Source: Cognatundibacterium squillarum (lineage in GTDB: Bacteria > Pseudomonadota > Gammaproteobacteria > Burkholderiales > Burkholderiaceae_D). From it: a stretch of DNA of 64,000 nucleotides. Every line of letters starts with the position of its first letter. Positions within the stretch are counted from its first letter, which is position 1. The stretch covers positions 1 through 64,000 of the forward strand of contig NZ_BMYU01000008.1 in the NCBI RefSeq assembly GCF_014652435.1. The letters run 5' to 3'. Shown piece after piece: positions 58,338 to 64,000 of the stretch. A program made the translations under genes and the position numbers. The notes below the pieces were generated by a model. The model was not told the DNA's origin and ran no database searches. It was given only the letters and a program-made list of their open reading frames with translations.

Positions 58338-58886
58338 TCAAAAAAGCTCAATATCACCGCTATCCAAATGCTTCTGGTGTACGGCTTTACGCAATACAGC
58401 CTGAAGATCGTTACTTTGCTTTTCCAGCCTTGCAATTGCATTTAGCAGAATTTGCTCAATATTTTCGTTAACATCCTCATTTGTGGACTGAATATTCTCA
58501 GCTCCAAGCAAATTCAACACCTCTCTTAACCCCTCGCATCGCTGAATTGTGCGGGAAATCAGCTGACTAGTTAGATCCTGAAACTGAAGACTAGTAACGG
58601 CCGCATTTACGTGCTGCCCAATCACTTTCTGAATCTCGCGGATTTTCTCTATGCTTTCAGGAGGTACATTACCTTCGTTAATTAGCACGTCAATTTCCTG
58701 CTGCTCATTAAGCACCGCTTCGTGCATCGCCATAAAACTAACGCCGAGCTTTTCAATTGCCTCACCGAGCAACAATGCGGTCTGAGCCAGATCTGTCTCC
58801 ACCTCAAGCAAATGCGTACGCCCATGATCAGAAACTCCTGAAAGCAGCTGTTTTACCTGAGATCCAATTAATTTTTTTTCTGACAT
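58338..58886 (-). CDS. short CheZ-like chemotaxis phosphatase
   Basis: A 182-residue all-helical protein. Its SLQFQDLTSQLISRTIQRC segment matches CheZ AQDFQDLTGQLIKK, with Asp104 and Gln108 at the positions of the CheZ catalytic Asp/Gln pair. The C-terminus DSGDIELF is acidic and hydrophobic like a CheY-docking tail. It is shorter than the true CheZ at 33836 (251 residues) and lies between motB and a cheY. I infer CheY-P phosphatase activity; the family name is uncertain. Confidence 0.8.
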   Translation of the reverse strand: MSEKKLIGSQVKQLLSGVSDHGRTHLLEVETDLAQTALLLGEAIEKLGVSFMAMHEAVLNEQQEIDVLINEGNVPPESIEKIREIQKVIGQHVNAAVTSLQFQDLTSQLISRTIQRCEGLREVLNLLGAENIQSTNEDVNENIEQILLNAIARLEKQSNDLQAVLRKAVHQKHLDSGDIELF

Positions 58887-58932
58887 CTCTGAGCATCCTG
58901 TCCGAAATTAATAATATTACTGATCGACAGTG

Positions 58933-59862
58933 CTATTTCTCCGATTTTACGGAGACACCTGCGCCCGAATCTGCTTGACTGACTACTTCGACTGAACCAC
59001 CATCTCTAATTACAGATTCTTCGGTTTTTTTATTCATCACAATTATGCTGATACGGCGATTAATTGGATTAAAAGGGTCATCTTTATCAAAAAGCACAGA
59101 AGAAGAAAGTCCAACGACACGCATGACCTTTAACTCATCCATTCCACCGTAAATTAACTCTCGTCTGGATGCGTTCGCTCTGTCCGCTGACAGCTCCCAG
59201 TTACTGTAGCCCTTTTCTCCAAGACCATATGGGGTCGCATCAGTATGCCCTGACAAGCTAATCTTATTCGAAACCTCATTTAATGCTTTGCCAATTTCAT
59301 GCAAAATTTCACGGGTATATGGCTGCAACTCAGCACGCGCTAGCGCGAACATTGGCCGATTTTGCTCATCTACCATTTGAATCCGCAACCCCTCCGTTGT
59401 AATATCAAGCAGCAGCTGTTTTTTATACTGCTTTAGTGCAGGATTGGACTCAATCAGGTTTTCAATTTTCCCTTTTAATTTCTGCAATTTTTCAGACTCT
59501 TCTTTTGCAAGTGCCGCTTCCGCAGCTTGCAAACTATATGTCTTCTTGGGAGATTCAATGTCGCCTTTACGGTTTTGCCCCTCACGCATACTCAAATCTT
59601 TACCACCACCTTTTATAACGCTTGAACTATCACCACTTCCATCACCGCCGGACATTGCAACTTTAAGAGGCGTCTGAAAATACTCTGCTATACCCTGAAG
59701 ATTTCCTTTCGCAGTCGAACCAAGTAACCACATCAGCAAGAAAAAAGCCATCATAGCGGTCACAAAATCCGCATACGCGATCTTCCATGCACCACCGTGA
59801 TGACCGCCACCATGCTTTTTTATGCGCTTTACAATAATCGGTCTTACTTCTTCGTTAGCCAT
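58933..59862 (-). CDS. motB: flagellar motor protein MotB
   Basis: Stator subunit with one membrane helix (WKIAYADFVTAMMAFFLLMW, proton-carrying Asp32), a periplasmic plug/linker and an OmpA-like peptidoglycan-binding domain (ISLSGHTDATPYG, SADRANASRREL). 309 residues. 24 bp after motA. Confidence 0.96.
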   Translation of the reverse strand: MANEEVRPIIVKRIKKHGGGHHGGAWKIAYADFVTAMMAFFLLMWLLGSTAKGNLQGIAEYFQTPLKVAMSGGDGSGDSSSVIKGGGKDLSMREGQNRKGDIESPKKTYSLQAAEAALAKEESEKLQKLKGKIENLIESNPALKQYKKQLLLDITTEGLRIQMVDEQNRPMFALARAELQPYTREILHEIGKALNEVSNKISLSGHTDATPYGLGEKGYSNWELSADRANASRRELIYGGMDELKVMRVVGLSSSVLFDKDDPFNPINRRISIIVMNKKTEESVIRDGGSVEVVSQADSGAGVSVKSEK

Positions 59863-59885
59863 TTAAACTCTCACTTACCCAGGCG

Positions 59886-60746
59886 TTACTTCGATTTAGA
59901 CTGTTTAATGTGCTCTTCCAACTCTCGGAATGATGGGCGCTCTGTTGAATAAAGTACTTTACGACCAAACTCGACTGCAAGTGCCGGAGCATATCCATTT
60001 AAACTTGCCAACAAGATAACTTTTGTGCACTGAAATGCTTTTGCAGATTCCTCATTTTGCTGCTCAATCAAACTCGCAAGCGGGCCAATAAAGCCATAAG
60101 CAAGCAAAATGCCGAGGAACGTACCAACAAGAGCATGAGCAATCAAAATACCAAGTTCTGCAGGCGGAATGCCGACGGACTCCATAGTATGAACTACCCC
60201 CATTACTGCAGCGACAATACCAAATGCAGGCAAACCATCGCCCAATTTCGCGATGAAATGTGCTGGCACGGCTGCTTCGTGGTGATGCGTTTCCAGCTCG
60301 TTGTCCATCAAATTTTCGATCTGAAATGCATCCATGTTGCCTGAAACCATTAATCGAAGGTAGTCACATACAAACTCCATTAAATGGTGATCATGTACAA
60401 CAGATGCGTACTTACTGAATAATGGACTATCGTCTGGCTTTTCAATATCGCCCTCAATCGACATCAGGCCTTCTTTACGCACTTTAGTGAGGACGTCAAA
60501 CATCATCGTCATCAACTCCATATAAAGTGCTTTTGTGTATTTTGACCCCTTAAAAATACTCGGCAATGCCTTCAAAGTAGCCTTCAGACTTTTAGCATTA
60601 TTTCCCACCAAAGATGCGCCGACTGCAGCACCGCCAATCATGAGCAACTCAAGCGGCTGAAACAAAACGGCAAGGTGCCCGCCAGACATGACGAATCCAC
60701 CGAACACCGACCCAACAACGACGAAATAGCCAACGATGACTAACAC
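59886..60746 (-). CDS. motA: flagellar motor protein MotA
   Basis: Proton-conducting stator subunit with four membrane helices in 286 residues. Helix 1 begins MLVIVGYFVVVGSVFGGFVM; the large cytoplasmic loop contains charged residues for FliG contact; helices 3-4 have PAFGIVAAVMGVVHTM and HALVGTFLGILLAYGFIGPLA with conserved Pro. First of the motAB pair; a 140-bp gap precedes it. Confidence 0.96.
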   Translation of the reverse strand: MLVIVGYFVVVGSVFGGFVMSGGHLAVLFQPLELLMIGGAAVGASLVGNNAKSLKATLKALPSIFKGSKYTKALYMELMTMMFDVLTKVRKEGLMSIEGDIEKPDDSPLFSKYASVVHDHHLMEFVCDYLRLMVSGNMDAFQIENLMDNELETHHHEAAVPAHFIAKLGDGLPAFGIVAAVMGVVHTMESVGIPPAELGILIAHALVGTFLGILLAYGFIGPLASLIEQQNEESAKAFQCTKVILLASLNGYAPALAVEFGRKVLYSTERPSFRELEEHIKQSKSK

Positions 60747-60886
60747 AGATATAACTCCCTCTGCAGAAACGCATTATTCATATCACTAGTTTCAATCATA
60801 TCAGCCAGATCAATAGGAATCATGAAAAAATGCAACAAATTGATGCTAGCACAGAAAATATTTCCAATTCCCAACATGCGACGCAT

Positions 60887-61663
60887 CTACATTTTCCACA
60901 CATACAAGAATGTTCGCTCTCTCACACACTCTATTTCAAAATCTGCCTTTCTTCCATCAACATTAAACTCATAACTGATAAATAATGTTCCATGGCGCAT
61001 TTCTGCCAACGCTTTCGTCCATACAGCATCCATCACCACAGGTGACAAATATGTGTAGACGATATCGAATTCAGAGAAATCCATATTCTGAAAATTACCG
61101 TGCACAAATTCAATATTCTGTCGCCCACATAAATTTGCACGAACGCGAGAAATAACAAGGGGTAGAAATGCCAGTTCCACGCCGCAGAAACTTGCAAAAG
61201 GTGCCCTGCGTGCCAACGGAAGCAGTACCTTACCGAACCCCGAACCCACGTCTAAAAATTTAAAAGGGGCACCGGGAAGAAGCGAAGCGAGCAGATCAGG
61301 AATGACGTCGGGTGAAGGGAAATAAGGAACCCGACTATGGAAAGTTGCCCCGTAAATTGCGAAAAACAGAGCGAAAATCACCAAATAATGCCAGTGATTC
61401 GTATTAACATGAAGAGATACAATGAATAGAAGTGGCGCAAAAAAACTTATCAGCACCCACCAGCGCTCAAGTTTCAGCAGGTAAGCGACAAACGCGCTCA
61501 GTAGAGCCTGAGCAAAAAGCAAATAAAGTGGCGCAAGAGAGTATTTACCACGAATATCAAAATACAAAGCCGGCAGAAAAATGACCAGCGCAATCAATAC
61601 CTGCAAAAAGAGTGCGATTAACGCTGAACGGAATCTAAAGCCAACAGATTTCTTGTCAGGCAA
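60887..61663 (-). CDS. membrane-anchored class I SAM methyltransferase
   Basis: A 258-residue protein. The N-terminal half has four hydrophobic helices (about 12-33, 40-62, 68-84, 91-107), and the C-terminal half is a Rossmann methyltransferase with DVGSGFGKVLLPLA, an acidic residue in CGVELA, and VHGNFQNMDFSEFDIVYTYLSP. The substrate is unknown. It lies in the flhDC-motAB interval in the same direction, 23 bp after flhC, so cotranscription with flagellar master genes is likely. Confidence 0.85.
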   Translation of the reverse strand: MPDKKSVGFRFRSALIALFLQVLIALVIFLPALYFDIRGKYSLAPLYLLFAQALLSAFVAYLLKLERWWVLISFFAPLLFIVSLHVNTNHWHYLVIFALFFAIYGATFHSRVPYFPSPDVIPDLLASLLPGAPFKFLDVGSGFGKVLLPLARRAPFASFCGVELAFLPLVISRVRANLCGRQNIEFVHGNFQNMDFSEFDIVYTYLSPVVMDAVWTKALAEMRHGTLFISYEFNVDGRKADFEIECVRERTFLYVWKM

Positions 61664-61685
61664 CGCAAAATCCTCCGGATATCAA

Positions 61686-62234
61686 TTAAGCAACCATCGC
61701 CAACTCTCCCTCTTTTGACTTTTTGGTTTTACCAGCACGAGAAGGCACATGACACAAGCCGCACCTATACTCGTTATGCAAATCCAGCGAATGCGCAACG
61801 AAATGTCCCCCGCATTCCGAGCATTTTGCAAAAGTCAGCATTTTCCCTTCGAAGAACCTTACCAGAGTCCATGCACGGGTCAATGACAATACTGCATCAT
61901 CCGGAGAAACACAACCAACCTGCTCAAGATAAAGTCTATAAGCTTTTATGATGGCATCTATACCCAAAACCCCAGCATGTTCGACAAGATACCGATGAAT
62001 ATTCATGAATAACGATGAATGAATATTCGGTTGCCAAGTCATAAACCAATCTGACGAGAAAGGCAGCATCCCCTTCGGAGGAGAAACCCCTTTCAACTCT
62101 TTATAAATTTTGAGTAAGCGCTCTCTTGAGAGATTTGTTTCGGACTCCAGCAACTGAAGGCGAGCACCAAGCTTCACCAATTCAATTGCGAGTTGAATTT
62201 CATTTGCCTCATTAACCACACTTTTGCCAGCCAT
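61686..62234 (-). CDS. flhC: flagellar master regulator FlhC
   Basis: DNA-binding partner in FlhD4C2, activator of class II flagellar genes. The 182-residue protein has the zinc-binding Cys138, Cys141, Cys158 and Cys161 (CSECGGHF, CGLC). The ATG at 62234 has AAGGAG upstream; a GTG at 62249 overlaps that site. It follows flhD by 44 bp. Confidence 0.96.
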   Translation of the reverse strand: MAGKSVVNEANEIQLAIELVKLGARLQLLESETNLSRERLLKIYKELKGVSPPKGMLPFSSDWFMTWQPNIHSSLFMNIHRYLVEHAGVLGIDAIIKAYRLYLEQVGCVSPDDAVLSLTRAWTLVRFFEGKMLTFAKCSECGGHFVAHSLDLHNEYRCGLCHVPSRAGKTKKSKEGELAMVA

Positions 62235-62278
62235 CACATTCTCCTTCACCTAGCCAGTTTTACCAGCAGGTAATCAAA

Positions 62279-62596
62279 TTATTGAATTTCTTCAACAGGT
62301 TGTGCTGCCATTAAAATAGCTGCATGAGAATGCGCAAGCGAACGTTCTTTGTTGTAGTTTGTCAGCATGCAAAGAATTGCACTATCGTCGAAGCGGAAGC
62401 GCGCAAGCATCATATTTGAACCTGCAAGCTTCAGAATCTGAGAGTTGTTAAGCCCCTCAATGAGATCCGCGATCTCTTTGCTGATACCAAGACGAAAAAT
62501 CGCCGAAGCTTTATCAGCACGAATCATTTGTTGCGCAAGCATCAGGTAGCTGAGGTTTGCATCGCGAATTTCAGCCATCATGTCATTTTGTGTCAT
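62279..62596 (-). CDS. flhD: flagellar master regulator FlhD
   Basis: Partner of FlhC. The 105-residue protein has the FlhD fold (ANLSYLMLAQQMIRADKASA, FRLGISKEIADLIEGL). AGGAGGG precedes the ATG by 8 nt. First gene of the motility locus; its 463-bp upstream interval is described separately. Confidence 0.96.
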   Translation of the reverse strand: MTQNDMMAEIRDANLSYLMLAQQMIRADKASAIFRLGISKEIADLIEGLNNSQILKLAGSNMMLARFRFDDSAILCMLTNYNKERSLAHSHAAILMAAQPVEEIQ

Positions 62597-62705
62597 TTTT
62601 AAGCCCTCCTATCTGGATTCAAAGGGATTTCTTTGCCGTTGAGACACATTGTGCGCAAGCCAGAAGATTGAGAGTATCGGCGCTTTTCCGTATTTGACCC
62701 CAGAA

Positions 62706-62752
62706 AAACAAAAAGCCACACGTAGGATAAAATCCTACATGCAGCGCTTTTC
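62706..62752 (-). terminator. terminator-like hairpin in the flhDC upstream region
   Basis: On the minus strand AAAAGC ... GTAGGAT-TTT-ATCCTAC ... GCTTTTTGTTTTT: an inner perfect 7-bp stem (62722-62738), an outer AAAAGC/GCTTTT stem and a T-rich tail. It lies about 110 nt before the flhD start and well after the dnaQ terminator, so if flhDC transcription starts upstream it could be an attenuator. Confidence 0.5.
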
Positions 62753-62838
62753 AACTACCTAGTCTCCAGAGAACTAGATAATTACTTTAAATTCAAACAC
62801 TTAGAGTCAACCACACGGCAAGCAGTTTAACTCCTTAA

Positions 62839-63005
62839 AACTTTAACGGCACCAAAATCCAGAACTTTAGGCCTAGAACCGAAAAAAATTTTTTTCTTGC
62901 ATGTATTAACGGCGCCACTTTTGGAAACTTTAGGCTTACATGCAAATTTTTTTAAATTCTTTTCTCTACCTCTTGTTTAACGACCTAAATCATCAAAACT
63001 TTAGG
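62839..63005. promoter_or_regulatory. flhDC upstream repeats (AACTTTA motifs)
   Basis: AACTTTAGG occurs at 62863, 62926 and 62997, and a close AACTTTAAC at 62839; spacings are 24, 63 and 71 bp. An inverted CCTAAA at about 62983 pairs with the last. These are within the interval between the dnaQ terminator and flhD, so they are candidate binding sites for a regulator of flhDC. No -35/-10 pair is clear. Confidence 0.45.
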
Positions 63006-63013
63006 GCGTAAAA

Positions 63014-63042
63014 CAAAAAAATCCGCAAACTGCGGATTTTTT
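63014..63042 (-). terminator. rho-independent terminator after dnaQ
   Basis: Perfect stem AAAAATCCGCA / TGCGGATTTTT with a 3-nt loop and T-run on the minus strand, 18 bp after the dnaQ stop. Confidence 0.9.
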
Positions 63043-63059
63043 CCCACAGGCTGCAACTA

Positions 63060-63770
63060 TCACTGCCGCCATAAGCACGGCTGCTTGTTTTGCTTATCAA
63101 GTCCACTTAACACACTGCTATGCTCATCCAATTCTTCTTTCGAAGCTGATAAGACAAGAATTTCCGGCAAAGGAGCGGAATCATCTTCAATGACTTGACG
63201 AACATCCTCTGCGACCTCCTCAACATCCATCATCAGACTATTCTGCCCTCGCGACATGGCCAAAAACACGTCAGCAAGCAGTTCAGCATCCAGTAACGCA
63301 CCATGTAACTGACGGTGAGAATTTGAAATTCCGTAGCGATCACATAATGCGTCCAAAGAATTCCTTTTACCCGGATGCAACTCTTTAGCCTGTACGAGTG
63401 TATCAGTGACCCCCGAGATGTAATCATCAAAACACCCTAGGTTTAACCTGCTAAATTCGGCATTTAAAAATCCCAAATCAAAAGGTGCATTATGAATAAC
63501 CACCTCAGCGCCGCGAATGTACTCGATAAACTCACTGGATATTTCCGAAAATTTAGGCTTATCAGACAAAAATTCCGATGTCAGACCATGCACCTGCAGC
63601 GCCCCCTCCTCTGAGTCCCGCTCTGGGTTGATGTACTGATGATAATTGTTACCGGTCAACTTACGGTCGATAAGTTCTACACATCCAATCTCGATGATCC
63701 GGTTTCCATCTCTTGGATTTATGCCCGTGGTTTCTGTGTCTAACACAACTTGTCGAATCTGTGGTTTCAT
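63060..63770 (-). CDS. dnaQ: DNA polymerase III epsilon subunit, 3'-5' exonuclease
   Basis: Proofreading exonuclease of the replicative polymerase. The 236-residue protein has ExoI DxE in VLDTETTG, ExoII in HNAPFDLGFLNAEF and ExoIII with His in HGALLDAELLAD, and a C-terminal segment for the alpha subunit. The ATG at 63770 matches the family start; the frame runs on to 63809. Confidence 0.95.
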   Translation of the reverse strand: MKPQIRQVVLDTETTGINPRDGNRIIEIGCVELIDRKLTGNNYHQYINPERDSEEGALQVHGLTSEFLSDKPKFSEISSEFIEYIRGAEVVIHNAPFDLGFLNAEFSRLNLGCFDDYISGVTDTLVQAKELHPGKRNSLDALCDRYGISNSHRQLHGALLDAELLADVFLAMSRGQNSLMMDVEEVAEDVRQVIEDDSAPLPEILVLSASKEELDEHSSVLSGLDKQNKQPCLWRQ

Positions 63771-63789
63771 TGATTTTTCGATCTGTATT

Positions 63790-64000
63790 CTAATTTTCAA
63801 TCCAGGCAATTTTAATCATCCGTGTGCCTGAATCAGCAATGTGTCTGCAGCAATATTCCGCGTTCATCCCAATACCTGCGGCAAACAAAATGCGATCCTG
63901 AAATGATAGTAATGGCATTTGCAATCTCGCTTGCACAGGAATACCCGCATCCTGATACAAATGTTTAAGCGATCTGGATGGCCGATTAACTCCTATTCGC
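63790..64000 (-). CDS. tilS: tRNA(Ile)-lysidine synthetase TilS, 3' end (partial)
   Basis: The minus strand is open from the window edge to a TAG at 63790-63792, giving about 70 residues: RIGVNRPSRSLKHLYQDAG, IPVQARLQMPLLSF, then RILFAAGIGMN. This resembles the C-terminal domain of TilS, which makes lysidine in the anticodon of tRNA-Ile. The gene continues beyond the right edge; it ends 20 bp before dnaQ. Confidence 0.7.
   Translation of the reverse strand, partial: RIGVNRPSRSLKHLYQDAGIPVQARLQMPLLSFQDRILFAAGIGMNAEYCCRHIADSGTRMIKIAWIEN

Noticed and set aside
1..64000. CRISPR array, prophage, tRNA gene or biosynthetic cluster
   Set aside because: No regularly spaced repeats, phage structural genes, tRNA cloverleaf or clustered biosynthetic enzymes were seen on reading the window.

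Overview
The window reads as a chromosomal core segment of a betaproteobacterium, most likely Burkholderiales of the Oxalobacteraceae type. I infer this from gene content and order (gntR next to sdhCDAB-sdhE-gltA-odhA-odhB-lpd with mdh divergent; class I PHA genes; an flhDC-motAB-che cluster) and from a base composition that looks close to 50% GC. I cannot name the genus. No prophage, CRISPR array, tRNA gene or secondary-metabolite cluster is visible.

Left edge to about 23.7 kb is mostly central carbon metabolism. Positions 1-118 hold, on the minus strand, a textbook rRNA-operon promoter and boxA; the rRNA genes would lie to the left of the window. Then, on the minus strand, come a secreted protein, zapE, lpd, a small SHOCT/PspC protein, odhB, odhA, gltA, sdhE, sdhB, sdhA, sdhD, sdhC and a GntR/UTRA regulator. 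On the plus strand follow mdh, a CitE-like aldolase, a MliC-like secreted protein and acnA. The full oxidative TCA block is therefore here except for isocitrate dehydrogenase, succinyl-CoA synthetase and fumarase. The gntR-mdh interval carries a perfect 20-bp palindrome, and mdh has a structured 5' leader.

From 20 to 43 kb the content is mixed housekeeping: metC, an orphan periplasmic binding protein, rimO, phaR, phaB, phaC, pgeF, rluD, bamD, yaaA, a solitary PIN protein, an isolated cheZ-cheA pair, and a selO-msrB-yciB-bolA-ppiC run. Next come two adjacent IS3-family elements, the second apparently inserted into the end of the first. An undescribed dispersed repeat of about 85 bp (core GTCGTCGGCAGAAA) occurs at four intergenic sites (19.8, 32.2, 40.4 and 43.0 kb); two inverted copies flank the IS pair.

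From 43 to 64 kb, all on the minus strand, are purL, an ArnT-like glycosyltransferase and a degenerate EAL/HDOD protein. Then comes the main motility locus, in transcription order: flhD, flhC, a membrane-anchored methyltransferase, motA, motB, a short CheZ-like phosphatase, cheY, cheA, cheW, mcp, cheR, cheD, cheB, cheY. The flhDC upstream region (463 bp) contains repeated AACTTTAGG motifs and a terminator-like hairpin. dnaQ and the 3' end of tilS close the window.

The most interesting points are the short CheZ-like protein that keeps the CheZ D-x3-Q pair inside the che cluster while canonical cheZ sits 24 kb away with a second cheA, the new dispersed repeat, two overlapping perfect hairpins between sdhB and sdhE, and the flhDC leader.
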